Source of the DNA: Alphaproteobacteria bacterium
GTDB taxonomy: Bacteria; Pseudomonadota; Alphaproteobacteria; Micropepsales; Micropepsaceae
DNA length: 64,000 bases
NCBI GenBank assembly: GCA_025361185.1
Contig: JANYAR010000135.1
Location: forward strand, 1-64,000
Direction of reading: 5' to 3'
Shown here one piece after another: positions 51,649 through 61,460 of this stretch (position 1 is the stretch's first letter; each line of letters opens with the position of its first letter). The notes beneath the pieces were generated by a model, which saw nothing but the letters and a program-made list of their open reading frames with translations, had not been told where the DNA came from and searched no databases. The translations under genes were made by a program, and so were the position numbers.

Positions 51649-51735
51649 CCCCTAGGTTATTGCGGCAAAATTAGCTGTTTGCGTTGTACGACAGATGGGG
51701 CAAGTTCCCGCCCGACCAAGTTGCTCGAGAAACGC

Positions 51736-52143
51736 GTGCGAAAGAAACAAGCCAACCCCATCGATATACAAGTCGGCAATCGCGTGCGCATTCGCCGGAT
51801 GCTCATTGGCATGAGCCAGGAGCGGCTTGGCGATCTTTTGGGGCTGACATTTCAGCAAGTTCAAAAATACGAAAAAGGGATCAACCGCATTGGCGCAGGC
51901 CGGTTGTATGAAGTGTCGCGCATTCTCAATGTGCCGGTGAATTTCTTTTATGAAGGCGTGAGCGAAGTCACCGGCCAGCCGGGCGCCGGCGAACCGGAAG
52001 GCGCACCGGTGATGGATTTCGTTTCCAGCGGCGAAGGCCTGCAATTGTCGCTGGCGTTCATGAAGATCAAGGACGCCAAGGTGCGCAAGCGCGTGCTGGA
52101 TCTCGTCAAAAGCCTGGCCGAAGAAGAAGCCGAGAAATCCTAG
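51736..52143 (+). CDS. XRE family helix-turn-helix regulator
   Basis: VGNRVRIRRMLIGMSQERLGDLLGLTFQQVQKYEKGINRIGAGRLYEVSRILNVPVNFFYEG. Confidence 0.93.
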   Translation: MRKKQANPIDIQVGNRVRIRRMLIGMSQERLGDLLGLTFQQVQKYEKGINRIGAGRLYEVSRILNVPVNFFYEGVSEVTGQPGAGEPEGAPVMDFVSSGEGLQLSLAFMKIKDAKVRKRVLDLVKSLAEEEAEKS

Positions 52144-52171
52144 GCGCTGGCCTTTCGCGCCGGGGTCGGTG

Positions 52172-52492
52172 TCAGCCCTTGGGACGCGAGGCTTTTTCTT
52201 CCAGGCCTGACTGGCCTTCGCGCGCTTTCAGAACTGCATAGACGTCGTCCGGCGTGATGCCGCTGGCCGCCCACAACACCAGCAGGTGATACAGGACGTC
52301 GGCGGATTCCTTCGCCAGTTCGCCTTTATCCTTCTGGATGGCGGCGATCACCGCTTCGGTGGCTTCCTCGCCGAATTTCTTGGCGCACGTCTCCACCCCC
52401 GCCGCCAGAAGCTTGGCGGTGTAGGACTGGGTGGGATCGCTGCCTTTGCGGGCGGCGATGGTGGCGAAGAGCTCATCAAGTGCAGAAGACAT
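52172..52492 (-). CDS. hisE: Phosphoribosyl-ATP pyrophosphatase
   Basis: SYTAKLLAAGVETCAKKFGEEATEAVIAAIQKDKGELAKESADVLYHLLVLW. Confidence 0.94.
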   Translation of the reverse strand: MSSALDELFATIAARKGSDPTQSYTAKLLAAGVETCAKKFGEEATEAVIAAIQKDKGELAKESADVLYHLLVLWAASGITPDDVYAVLKAREGQSGLEEKASRPKG

Positions 52493-52519
52493 GCTTGACC
52501 TCATAGCATAGCCTGAAAC

Positions 52520-53365
52520 CTAAAGACCAATCCTTGCCCGAATATCAGCGGGCGTTGCACCGGCCTCGCGTAGGCTCTGCAGGGTGATCGCGCCGTCGCG
52601 CTTGGAGAATTTCTTTCCCGTCTCATCCAGCACCAAGGGATGGTGGGCGTAGGCCGGCTCCGGCAGCTTGAGCAGGGCTTGCAGCAGCCGTTGGATATGG
52701 GTGGCCGTCAGCAAGTCTTCGCCGCGCGTCACCAGGCTGACCTGTTGGTGCGCGTCGTCCACCACCACCGCCAGATGATAGGAGGTCGGCAGATCCTTGC
52801 GCGCGATCACAATGTCGCCAAAGCGGAATGGATCCACGGCATGGACATGACCCGCCTCGCGGAAGGTTAGCGGTCCCGTCAGCGCGACCGCATTGGCCAC
52901 ATCCAGGCGCAAGGCATAGCTGGCGCCTGCCGCGATGCGCGCCATGCCTTCGTCCCGCGACAGCGCGCGGCAGGTGCCGGGATAGATCGGCCCCGGCGGC
53001 GCAGCCTCCAAATCGTCGGGGACGGGCCCGTGCTGGGCCTCGCCCGCGCGCGCGATTTCGGCGGCGATTTCGGCGCGGGTGCAAAAACAGGGATAGACCA
53101 GGCCGCGCGCCTTCAGATTCACCAGCGCCTCGGCATAGGCGCCCATGCGGGTGGATTGCCGCAGCGACGGTTCGTCCCAGGAAAGACCCATCCATTTCAG
53201 GTCGTAGAAAATCTCCTGAATGAATTTGTCGCGTGAGCGGCCCTTGTCGATATCCTCGATCCGCAGCAGGAAGTCGTCACCGCTTTCATGAGCGATGATG
53301 GCGGCATAGGCATGGCCCAGATGCAGCAATCCGGTTGGACTGGGTGCGAACCTTGTGACAATCAT
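52520..53365 (-). CDS. gluQ: Glutamyl-Q tRNA(Asp) synthetase
   Basis: VTRFAPSPTGLLHLGHAYAAI; FLLRIEDIDKGRSR; KFSKRDGA KMSKS-like motif. Confidence 0.92.
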   Translation of the reverse strand: MIVTRFAPSPTGLLHLGHAYAAIIAHESGDDFLLRIEDIDKGRSRDKFIQEIFYDLKWMGLSWDEPSLRQSTRMGAYAEALVNLKARGLVYPCFCTRAEIAAEIARAGEAQHGPVPDDLEAAPPGPIYPGTCRALSRDEGMARIAAGASYALRLDVANAVALTGPLTFREAGHVHAVDPFRFGDIVIARKDLPTSYHLAVVVDDAHQQVSLVTRGEDLLTATHIQRLLQALLKLPEPAYAHHPLVLDETGKKFSKRDGAITLQSLREAGATPADIRARIGL

Positions 53366-53393
53366 GATGAGGTTTTAGCGCATAGATGCACAT

Positions 53394-54080
53394 ATGGCAC
53401 TTTCTGGTCCCACACTTACTGGCCCAACTTTGGCGCCGGCAAACGGCAACGCCACCCATCTGGTGGTCCTGGTGCATGGTTATGGCGCCGACGGCCAGGA
53501 CCTGATCGGCCTGGCGCCCCACTGGCAAAGCCTGTTGCCGACGGCGGCCTTTGCCGCACCCAATGCGCCCATGCGCGTTCCCGGCGGGCCCGGCTATCAA
53601 TGGTTTCCCATCTCCCGTATCGACCCGCACGAGATGCAAAAAGGCGTCGAGGCGGCGGGCCCAGTGCTGGACGCCTATCTGGACGGCGAACTGGCGCGGC
53701 TTGGCCTGCCGCCCGAGCGGCTGGCCCTGGTGGGATTTTCGCAGGGCACCATGCTGTCTCTGCATCTGGGGCTGCGCCGCAAGGCCGCCGCGATTGTGGG
53801 ATTTTCCGGTCTACTGCCCGGAGCGCCGCCGGCTGGCGAGATGCCGCCGGTTTTGCTCACCCACGGCGACAGCGATACCGTCATTCCACCCCAGGCCATG
53901 TTCCTGGCCGCTGCCCAACTGGGACTGGCGGGAGCCCGTGTACAGTGGCATCTGGCCCCCGGCATGGGCCATGGCATCGACCCTGAAGGCATGGCGCTGG
54001 CGGGGCAATTTCTCAATCTCGCCTTGCGCGGCCTGTTGAAAAGCGAAGGCCCCGCCCACTGTGTCCTCAAAGCGTCATAG
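53394..54080 (+). CDS. Phospholipase/carboxylesterase family alpha/beta hydrolase
   Basis: LVVLVHGYGADGQDLIGLAPHW; LALVGFSQGTMLSLHLGL; THGDSDTVIPPQ; GMGHGID. Confidence 0.92.
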   Translation: MALSGPTLTGPTLAPANGNATHLVVLVHGYGADGQDLIGLAPHWQSLLPTAAFAAPNAPMRVPGGPGYQWFPISRIDPHEMQKGVEAAGPVLDAYLDGELARLGLPPERLALVGFSQGTMLSLHLGLRRKAAAIVGFSGLLPGAPPAGEMPPVLLTHGDSDTVIPPQAMFLAAAQLGLAGARVQWHLAPGMGHGIDPEGMALAGQFLNLALRGLLKSEGPAHCVLKAS

Positions 54081-54196
54081 CGAATCGGCTAGGGTCTTGA
54101 GCGGTTGCGGGGTCAGGCCCTAGACTTTAGTAAATTCTTGGGGCCACGCCCTGGAACTTGGCAACAAAGGGGAATTGCTTTCACAGGATTTCTTCC

Positions 54197-54766
54197 GTGC
54201 TAGCCGCCGCCGTCATTCCCAGGCCAGTGCCGCATTGTCCGGCGCTGGTGCTGAACGCTGATCACCGCCCACTCAGCTATTATCCGCTCTCGCTCTGGTC
54301 ATGGCAGGACACCATCAAGGCGGTGTTCCTGGAACGGGTGAATATCCTGGAAGAATATGACCGGGTGGTGCACTCGGCCCGCTTCGAAATGCGGCTGCCT
54401 TCGGTGGTCTCGCTCAAGACCTATATCCGGCCGGCGCGCCGCCCCGCCTTCACCCGGTTCAATGTTTTTCTGCGCGATCAGTTCGAATGCCAATATTGCG
54501 GCGACCCCAAGGATCTGACCTTCGATCACGTGATCCCGCGCAGCAAGGGCGGCCGCACCACCTGGGAGAATGTCGTCACCGCTTGCAGCCCCTGCAATCT
54601 CAACAAGGGCGGGCGCATGCCCAGCCAGGCCAAGATGCATCCGCGCATCAGGCCGCATCAGCCTTCGGTGAACGAGCTGCGCGAACATGGGCGCAAATTT
54701 CCGCCGAACTATCTGCATGATTCCTGGGCGGACTATCTGTATTGGGATAGTGAACTAGAGCCGTAG
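54197..54766 (+). CDS. HNH endonuclease
   Basis: NVFLRDQFECQYCGDPKDLTFDHVIPRSKGGRTTWENVVTACSPCNLNKGGRMP. Confidence 0.93.
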   Translation: MLAAAVIPRPVPHCPALVLNADHRPLSYYPLSLWSWQDTIKAVFLERVNILEEYDRVVHSARFEMRLPSVVSLKTYIRPARRPAFTRFNVFLRDQFECQYCGDPKDLTFDHVIPRSKGGRTTWENVVTACSPCNLNKGGRMPSQAKMHPRIRPHQPSVNELREHGRKFPPNYLHDSWADYLYWDSELEP

Positions 54767-54773
54767 GGGCGCC

Positions 54774-55328
54774 CTAGATTTTTTCCGACAGCTTAATCGC
54801 CAAACGGCAGCCTGCCTTGATCGTCTCGCTCAGCAGCTTGTAGCCCGGCGCCTGTTCGGCCCCTTGCGCGAGCGCCGTGTCGCGATGGGCGGCTTCATCG
54901 GCGCGAAATTCCGTAACCGCGGATGTAAGCGCCGGATCCTTGTCTCCCAGGGCCGCGATCTGCGCGGCGTAATGCTCGTCGATCACTTCTTCCACCGCGG
55001 CGGTGCAGGCAAAGGCGGCCTTCTCGCCCAGCGCGGCGGTGGCGGCGCCCAAGGCAAACCCGGCAATACGCCACACCGGTTCCAAGGCGGTGGGGCGAAC
55101 CCGGCGTTCGTTCACCAGTGTGTCGAAGGCTTTCAGGTGGCGCTGCTCCTGCTCGGCCATGTGGGCGATGGTCTCGACGCTGGCCGCCGCGCCTTTGCGC
55201 CGTTTCAGGACCGCGAGCTGGCCTTCGTAAATACGGACCGCGCCATATTCACCGGCATGGTCCACCCGGATCATGGATTCGATATCGGCAGTCGAGCCGG
55301 GAGCTGCGGGTTTTGGTTTACGCGCCAT
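54774..55328 (-). CDS. Demethoxyubiquinone hydroxylase family (COQ7)
   Basis: MIRVDHAGEYGAVRIYEGQLAVL...HMAEQEQRHLKAFDTLV; di-iron carboxylate motifs. Confidence 0.94.
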   Translation of the reverse strand: MARKPKPAAPGSTADIESMIRVDHAGEYGAVRIYEGQLAVLKRRKGAAASVETIAHMAEQEQRHLKAFDTLVNERRVRPTALEPVWRIAGFALGAATAALGEKAAFACTAAVEEVIDEHYAAQIAALGDKDPALTSAVTEFRADEAAHRDTALAQGAEQAPGYKLLSETIKAGCRLAIKLSEKI

Positions 55329-55779
55329 GCTTGCGCCTCAACAGGAATGCGCCGGTGCCGGCGATCAGGAAGGAGAAGACGGCATTGTAAGCTGCCAAGG
55401 AAAGCCCGAACAGGCTCCAGGTCACGGCGTTGCAGCTGACTTGTGGCGGCGGTGCGCCCGAACCCATCACATAGGCATGGTCCACAGTGCAGGCATCAGG
55501 TCCCGGCAATAACCCCCACTGCATGCCCGTTTGATAGGCACCGATCAGGCCCGACAGCGCGACCAGCACACTGGCGGCAATCGCAAGGCTGCGCGCATCT
55601 TTCTTCCATATGGCGACACCGATAAGACCGATTACGGCTGCCGCAATATGCGGCCAGCGTTGCCAATGACACATTTCGCACGGCGCGATATGGCCCAGAT
55701 ACTGAAAGCCAAGCGCGCCGAGAATCAGCGCCAGCGCGCCGGCGCCTGTCATCCTTGCAATTTGTTCATCACGAATCAT
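55318..55779 (-). CDS. Disulfide bond formation protein B family
   Basis: GFQYLGHIAPCEMCHWQRWPHIAA CxxC. Confidence 0.92.
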   Translation of the reverse strand: MIRDEQIARMTGAGALALILGALGFQYLGHIAPCEMCHWQRWPHIAAAVIGLIGVAIWKKDARSLAIAASVLVALSGLIGAYQTGMQWGLLPGPDACTVDHAYVMGSGAPPPQVSCNAVTWSLFGLSLAAYNAVFSFLIAGTGAFLLRRKHGA

Positions 55780-55858
55780 GTCAGGAAAAAATCTTTCGGC
55801 TGTGATGCAATCCGCGCTACAAATATCGCCGATCCGCGCAGCTTAGGCAAACCCGCCC

Positions 55859-56611
55859 GTGTTCTTTACGAAAAACATGTTCTTTACAAAAAAGCCACCT
55901 TCTCCCGCCCGCCACGAGTTGCTCAAGATCGATGGCCGCGTGCTGGAAGTGCGCGTGCGCCTCAATCCCCGTGCCCGGCGCATGATCGTCAAGGTCAATC
56001 CCGCAACGGGCGAGGTCAGCGTCACGGTGCCGTCGCGCCGCGGACTTTCGGCGGCGCTGGATTTCGCGCGCGGCGAAAAAGACTGGATCGCGCGCCAGCT
56101 GGAAAAAGCCCCGGGACCGGTGGCATTGGTGCCGGGTGCGTCCATACCATTTTGCGGCATCCGCCACGAAATCCGCGCCGCGGCACGCGGGCTTTCGCCG
56201 GTCTGGGTGCAAGATGGCGTAATCTGGGTGAGGGGACGCGAAGTCCATGCGCCGCGCCGGGTGCTGGATTTTCTCAAATGCGAGGCGCGCAAGACGTTCG
56301 AAATCCGGGCGCTGGATTACGCCGCCCGGCTGGGCGTCAAACCGTCCCGCATTGCGGTGCGCGACACGGCCAGCCGCTGGGGCTCCTGCTCATCAGGCCG
56401 CACATTGTCCTTTTCCTGGCGGCTGATCCTGGCGCCCGATTTTGTGCTGGATTATGTGGTGGCGCATGAAGTGGCGCATCTTCGCGAAATGAATCACAGC
56501 GCGCGGTTCTGGGCGCACGTGAAAAACCTGGTCGCCGATATCGATGCGCCGCAGGGCTGGCTCAAGGCGCATGGCCGCGAAATACAGCGCTATGCGGCTG
56601 GCAAGAATTGA
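55859..56611 (+). CDS. YgjP-like metallopeptidase (DUF45, M48-like)
   Basis: RDTASRWGSCSSGRTLSFSWRLILAPDFVLDYVVAHEVAHLREMNHSARFW HExxH. Confidence 0.93.
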   Translation: MFFTKNMFFTKKPPSPARHELLKIDGRVLEVRVRLNPRARRMIVKVNPATGEVSVTVPSRRGLSAALDFARGEKDWIARQLEKAPGPVALVPGASIPFCGIRHEIRAAARGLSPVWVQDGVIWVRGREVHAPRRVLDFLKCEARKTFEIRALDYAARLGVKPSRIAVRDTASRWGSCSSGRTLSFSWRLILAPDFVLDYVVAHEVAHLREMNHSARFWAHVKNLVADIDAPQGWLKAHGREIQRYAAGKN

Positions 56612-56616
56612 GCCTG

Positions 56617-56684
56617 GGAGCGACCGGCAACCCGGAGCGGTTGCCGTGCAACCGCGTAGGGCCTGTCCGGCGCGACCATTAAAT
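56617..56684 (+). repeat. Intergenic repeat family B, copy B3
   Basis: GGAGCGACCGGCAACCCGGAGCGGTTGCCGTGCAACCGCG...GCCTGTCCGGCGCGACCATTAAA; internal hairpin CGGTTGC/GCAACCG. Confidence 0.7.
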
Positions 56685-58675
56685 TACGTCCCGCCAAACA
56701 AGCCGTTGAGCAGCTTCTGTAACGCGTCCGGCTTGGATTTTTCGTCCGCCGGCGCGGCGGGCGTCTGATCCGCGTCCGGTTGTTCGGTGGATGCCATCAG
56801 GGTGGCGCCGGCCAACGGCCGCACCGGCAGGCCTTGTTCGGCGTCGGTCATGAAGACGTGAAAGATATGGGCCGGCAATGTGCCGCCCGTGGCCTTGAGC
56901 ATCGGCGCATTGTTGTCGTTGCCGATCCACACTCCGCAGACCAGGTCGGCGGTGAAACCGACAAACCAGGCGTCGTGAAAATCCTGGGTGGTTCCGGTTT
57001 TTCCAGCGGTGGGCCGCTCTTCCAGCCGTGCCGCCTTGCCGGTGCCGGTCGCGGTGACTTGCTGCAACAGCCGGGTCATCTGCATATTGTCATTGGCGCT
57101 CATCACACCGCGGGTGCTGGCGGGCTTGCGTTCGTACAGGATTTTCCCCGATCGTGTCTTGACGCGCAGCACGCCGAACGGTCTTGCGCTATTGCCGCCG
57201 TTGGCGAAGGGCGCATAGGCACCCGTCAGTTCCAGCGGTGTTACACCCGATGTGCCCAGCGCCAGCGATGAGACTTCGGCAAGCGGGGAGGCGATGCCCA
57301 GCCGCCGCGCGGTGCGCGCCACTTCCTTCGGCCCCATTTCGGCGGTCAGCTGCGCCGCCACCGAATTGGACGATTCCGCAAACGCCTGGATCAGGGGGAT
57401 TGCGCCCTTGAAATGGCCCTCAAAATCCTCCGGTTTCCAGCCGTGAATATCCACCGGCCCGTCGTTTACCGTCTCTTCCAGGGTGTGACCATGTTCCAGC
57501 GCGGTCAGATAGACGAAGGGTTTAAAGGCGCTGCCGGGCTGGCGGACCGCATCGGTGGCGCGGTTGAAGCCCGAGCCGCCATAATTTCTCCCGCCCACCA
57601 TGGCGCGGATTGCGCCGTCCGGCGTCATCGCCACCAGCGCCGCCTGGCTGGCGTGGAATCCTTCGCCCTCATCGCCAAGACCCTGTGTGACGGCGCGCTC
57701 CGCCAAAGCCTGGGTCTCGAGATCGAAACTGGTATCGACAATGACGGGTTCGGCCGATGGTCCGACAATTTCTTCCAGATGCGCCATGATCCAGTCGGTG
57801 AACCAGCCCGACCCGGGCGTGCCGTTGGCGCGCACGATTCGCGGCCGCGTCGCTTGTGCCAGGCTGCGGGTGTTTTCGTCGATGAAGCCGGCGCTCTGCA
57901 TGGCCTTGAGTACGATTTGCGCGCGTGCCAGGCCCGCGTCGGAATCCGACAGGGGGTTGTAGCGGGCCGGCGCCTTGACGCTGCCGGCGATGATCGCCGC
58001 CTCGGTCAGGCCCAGCTCGCTGGCATGCTTGCCGAAAAATTTTTCCGCCGCCGCTTCGATGCCATACACGCCGGCGCCGAAGTAAATGCGGTTAAGGTAC
58101 AAGGTGAGAATCTGGTTTTTGGAATAGCGCGACTCCAGGTACAGGGCCAGCATGGCTTCCTGCACCTTGCGGTCGAAGGTTCGGCTGGGGCCGAGGAACA
58201 AGTTCTTGGCCAGCTGCTGCGTCAGGGTCGAGCCGCCCTGAACCACATGGCCCGCCTTCATGTTCTGGAACGCCGCGCGCGCCAGCCCGATAGGATCGAT
58301 GCCGAGATGGGAGCGGAAGCGCCGGTCCTCAATGGCGATGAAGGCGCCCGAGACATAATCGGGCAAATCTTCCGCCCGCACCATCAGGCCCTGGGTCAGG
58401 CCACGCCGCGCGATCTGACGCCCGCGATCATCCAGGATGGTGACGTCCTGCGATGGTCCACTGACCATCAGGTTGCGCACATCGGGCAGGCTGGCCAGGA
58501 AATGCGAAAAGAACAGGCCGGCGAAGATCAGACCCCAGCCGCCCAGCATCACCAGGACATAGGGCCAGGTGGCGCGAGGTTTGCGCCGGGGCGCCGGCGC
58601 CGGGGTTGGCGCGCCGCCGCCCGCGCGGTTGCGCGGTCTTTGGCCGGATTTGGCGGGCTTTTTTCCCATTCCCAC
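56684..58675 (-). CDS. Class A penicillin-binding protein (PBP1A-type glycosyltransferase/transpeptidase)
   Basis: [89 protein letters not shown]. Confidence 0.96.
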   Translation of the reverse strand: MGMGKKPAKSGQRPRNRAGGGAPTPAPAPRRKPRATWPYVLVMLGGWGLIFAGLFFSHFLASLPDVRNLMVSGPSQDVTILDDRGRQIARRGLTQGLMVRAEDLPDYVSGAFIAIEDRRFRSHLGIDPIGLARAAFQNMKAGHVVQGGSTLTQQLAKNLFLGPSRTFDRKVQEAMLALYLESRYSKNQILTLYLNRIYFGAGVYGIEAAAEKFFGKHASELGLTEAAIIAGSVKAPARYNPLSDSDAGLARAQIVLKAMQSAGFIDENTRSLAQATRPRIVRANGTPGSGWFTDWIMAHLEEIVGPSAEPVIVDTSFDLETQALAERAVTQGLGDEGEGFHASQAALVAMTPDGAIRAMVGGRNYGGSGFNRATDAVRQPGSAFKPFVYLTALEHGHTLEETVNDGPVDIHGWKPEDFEGHFKGAIPLIQAFAESSNSVAAQLTAEMGPKEVARTARRLGIASPLAEVSSLALGTSGVTPLELTGAYAPFANGGNSARPFGVLRVKTRSGKILYERKPASTRGVMSANDNMQMTRLLQQVTATGTGKAARLEERPTAGKTGTTQDFHDAWFVGFTADLVCGVWIGNDNNAPMLKATGGTLPAHIFHVFMTDAEQGLPVRPLAGATLMASTEQPDADQTPAAPADEKSKPDALQKLLNGLFGGT

Positions 58676-58742
58676 TGTTCTAGGACGGGGTGGTTAACGG
58701 GTATTAAACAAACCCTAAATCTCGGAACTTTGCGGTCAATAA

Positions 58743-58776
58743 GGAGCGACCGGCACGCCCTGCGCGACGATTAAAT
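58743..58776 (+). repeat. Intergenic repeat family B, copy B4 (short)
   Basis: GGAGCGACCGGCACGCCCTGCGCGACGATTAAA. Confidence 0.55.
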
Positions 58777-58783
58777 CTTACAA

Positions 58784-59413
58784 TCAAGCGCTCAGCCGGT
58801 AGCCGCCGCCCTCGGTCAGCAGAATCTGCGCATTGGCGGGATCCAGCTCGATCTTCTTGCGCAGGCGGTAGATGTGCGTTTCCAGCGTATGGGTGGCGAC
58901 CGCCGGGCTGTAGCCCCAGACCTCGTGCAGCAGGATCTCGCGGGGAACGGTTCCGGGGCTGCCATGCAGGAACTTGAGGATATTGGTTTCCTTCTCGGTC
59001 AGCCGCACCTTGCGGCCGTCGGCCTGCAACAGCTTGGCGGAAGGATGAAATGTGTAAGGGCCGATACGGACCGCCGCCTCATCGCCCACAGAATGATGCG
59101 CATTGAGCGCATGCAGCCGCGCCAGCAGGGCGGAGAAGCGAAAGGGACGCAAAAGCGTCTCGTGCGACGGTGTTCCGTCGCCGTCGGCCAGCAGCAGGAT
59201 GGGACAGCTCATACCCTGGTCGCGCAGGGCCGCCGCGATCTGTTCGCCGTCCGCCAACCCGATGATGGCGAAGCCGAGCTGCTCGCGTGCCGCCCCGTTC
59301 GCTTCCTCGCCATTGCTTGCGGGCACAACGTCATAGCCTTCCTGCTCAAGCTGTTCGGCCAGACTGGCGCGCAGCACCGCGTCACTCTCGGCCAAAAGGA
59401 TTCGGGTCGGCAT
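58784..59413 (-). CDS. OmpR-type response regulator (REC plus winged helix)
   Basis: RILLAESDAVLRASLAEQLEQEGYDVVPA; LTEKETNILKFLHGSPGTVPREILLHEVWGYSPAVATHTLETHIYRLRKKIE; phospho-Asp region looks degenerate. Confidence 0.9.
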   Translation of the reverse strand: MPTRILLAESDAVLRASLAEQLEQEGYDVVPASNGEEANGAAREQLGFAIIGLADGEQIAAALRDQGMSCPILLLADGDGTPSHETLLRPFRFSALLARLHALNAHHSVGDEAAVRIGPYTFHPSAKLLQADGRKVRLTEKETNILKFLHGSPGTVPREILLHEVWGYSPAVATHTLETHIYRLRKKIELDPANAQILLTEGGGYRLSA

Positions 59414-59570
59414 GATTGGCTTTACGGGTTAGGGGCCCGCAAGTTTAGCGCGCCAAAAGGCGAGTGGGCAAATATTGCCGGTCGAACCCGTGTGCCAATG
59501 GACGGAATTCCAGTAATAGGGCGGAAAACTGCCGGGAAATACTGGCGCGGGGATTGCTTCATGCTCTGGG

Positions 59571-60227
59571 ATGAGCGTCTACAGCACCCAATATCACGCC
59601 ATGGTGATGTCGCCGAGCCCGGCGAGTATCGCGGCTGTTGCCGTCTCCGCCAACAGGCTGGCTGGCCCGGGTGAAACCGGCCAGAGTTCATCCGACCAGA
59701 GTTCACCCGACCAGAGTTCATTCGATAAGGGCGAAAGCTTCTTCCATCACCTGCTGGATGTGGTCAATCCGCTGCAGCATCTGCCGGTGATCGGTACCAT
59801 CTATCGCGCCATCACCGGCGAGCATCTGGACCCCGTGGAGAAGATTGCCGGCGACACGCTGTATGGCGGGATGTGGGGCGCGATCAGCTCCGTCGCCGAT
59901 GTGGCGTTTGAAGGCATCACCGGCAAAAGCTTCGAAGATACCGTACTGTCTCTGTTCAAAAGTGACGATAAGATGCGTGTCGCCAGCGCCAGGGTTGTGG
60001 CGCCCTCCATCACCGCCAGCGGCTCGCTGCCGAGTTCCGACCTGCCTGCGTTGCCGTTCCCGGACGTCGTCGCGGCCAATGTTCCCGACGGTCTGGACGT
60101 CGCCGCTCTTACCAGCGCCCTGTCTGCCAAGGGCGTAAACGGCGACACCGCCAGCCGCGCGCTTTACGCCTATCGCCGCTCGCTCGGCTTCTCCATGCCG
60201 CAGCCGGTTCTCGCCAGCGTTCACTAG
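59571..60227 (+). CDS. Protein of unknown function with DQSS(S/P/F) repeat
   Basis: NPLQHLPVIGTIYRAITGEHLDPVEKIAGDTLYGGMWGAISSVADVAFEGITGKSFEDTVLSLF; 3 x 15-bp tandem repeat at 59682-59726. Confidence 0.75.
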   Translation: MSVYSTQYHAMVMSPSPASIAAVAVSANRLAGPGETGQSSSDQSSPDQSSFDKGESFFHHLLDVVNPLQHLPVIGTIYRAITGEHLDPVEKIAGDTLYGGMWGAISSVADVAFEGITGKSFEDTVLSLFKSDDKMRVASARVVAPSITASGSLPSSDLPALPFPDVVAANVPDGLDVAALTSALSAKGVNGDTASRALYAYRRSLGFSMPQPVLASVH

Positions 60228-60242
60228 CGCTATACATTTCCC

Positions 60243-60746
60243 ATGAACTTGATCGTAACTACAGGCCCGGATGGCGCTTGGCTGGACTGGGGCGCGGGCA
60301 AAAGGCGCGCGGCCATCGGGCCCGGCGGCATCGCTGTCAAGACTGGCGAAGGCGACGGGATTACTCCGCGCGGCACGTTTCCCGTCCGCGAAGTCTATTA
60401 TCGCCCCGACCGGGTGAAAAATCTCCAGATCGCGCTGCCGCTGCACAAGATCGCCCGCGACGATGGCTGGTGCGATGCGCCGGACGATCCCAACTACAAC
60501 CGGCTGGTGAAACTGCCCTATCCCGCCAGCGCCGAGACCATGTGGCGCGAGGATCATCTTTATGACGTAGTGGCGGTGATCGGTTTCAACGACGATCCGG
60601 CCAAGCCGGGCAAGGGCAGCGCCATTTTCCTGCATTATGCCAAACCGGATTATGCTCCGACGCAGGGCTGTGTCGGGCTGAAGCGCGAAGACCTGGTCGA
60701 GGCGCTGGAGCAACTTGAGCCGGGCGACCAGATCATCATCGACTAG
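60243..60746 (+). CDS. L,D-transpeptidase (YkuD) family protein
   Basis: GGIAVKTGEGDGITPRGTFPVREVYYRPDRV; SAIFLHYAKPDYAPTQGCVGLKREDLVEAL (H-x-GC motif). Confidence 0.9.
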   Translation: MNLIVTTGPDGAWLDWGAGKRRAAIGPGGIAVKTGEGDGITPRGTFPVREVYYRPDRVKNLQIALPLHKIARDDGWCDAPDDPNYNRLVKLPYPASAETMWREDHLYDVVAVIGFNDDPAKPGKGSAIFLHYAKPDYAPTQGCVGLKREDLVEALEQLEPGDQIIID

Positions 60747-61417
60747 GCTTCGGGCGAAAGCGTGCGTGCGCCGAAGATGGCGGTTCCGACCCGCACATGC
60801 GTCGCGCCGAATTTCACCGCCAGCTCGAAATCCCCGCTCATGCCCATGCTGAGATTTTTCAGACCATGATCGCGCGCCAGCTTGGCGAGAAAGGCGAAAT
60901 GGGGGGCTGCGTCGTCATCGGCAGGGGGAATGCACATCAAGCCTTCCAGCGGCAAATCCAGCTTGCGCGCATGATCGATCAGGCTTGCGGCCTCGCGCGG
61001 CATGACGCCGGCCTTCTGCGGCTCCTCGCCGGTATTGATCTGCAGGAACAGGCGGGGACATCTGCCCGACCTTTCTCGTTCCGCCGCCAGCGCGTCGGCC
61101 AGCCGGACGCGGTCCAGGGTCTGAATGACGTCGAACAAGGCGGCAGCCTCTTTGACCTTGTTGGTCTGCAAGGGGCCGATCAGGTGCAATTCCAGGCCGG
61201 GGAATTGATCCTTGAGGGTGGGATACTTGGCCTGCGCTTCCTGCACCCGGTTCTCGCCGAACAGTCTTTGGCCCGCCGCGATGGCTTCACGGATACCGGC
61301 TTCGGGCACGGTCTTGGACACGGCCACCAACCGTGTGGTGGGCGCGGGTGCGATTGCCGCCTTTCGCGCCGCTTCGATGCGCGCCAGTATGTCTGTGAGA
61401 TTCTGTGAAATCGTCAT
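60743..61417 (-). CDS. YggS family PLP-binding protein (PLPBP)
   Basis: TRLVAVSKTVPEAGIREAIAAGQRLFGENRVQEAQAKYP; LHLIGPLQTNKVKEA; LSMGMSGDFELAVKFGATHVRVGTAIFG. Confidence 0.95.
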   Translation of the reverse strand: MTISQNLTDILARIEAARKAAIAPAPTTRLVAVSKTVPEAGIREAIAAGQRLFGENRVQEAQAKYPTLKDQFPGLELHLIGPLQTNKVKEAAALFDVIQTLDRVRLADALAAERERSGRCPRLFLQINTGEEPQKAGVMPREAASLIDHARKLDLPLEGLMCIPPADDDAAPHFAFLAKLARDHGLKNLSMGMSGDFELAVKFGATHVRVGTAIFGARTLSPEA

Positions 61418-61460
61418 GGCTGTGAACCTAGCAACCCGTCAGCAGTACCTCAATTGCGAT

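Noticed and set aside
52172-52492. Standalone hisE as a displaced gene
   Set aside because: Separation from other his genes cannot be judged from one window and split his genes are common
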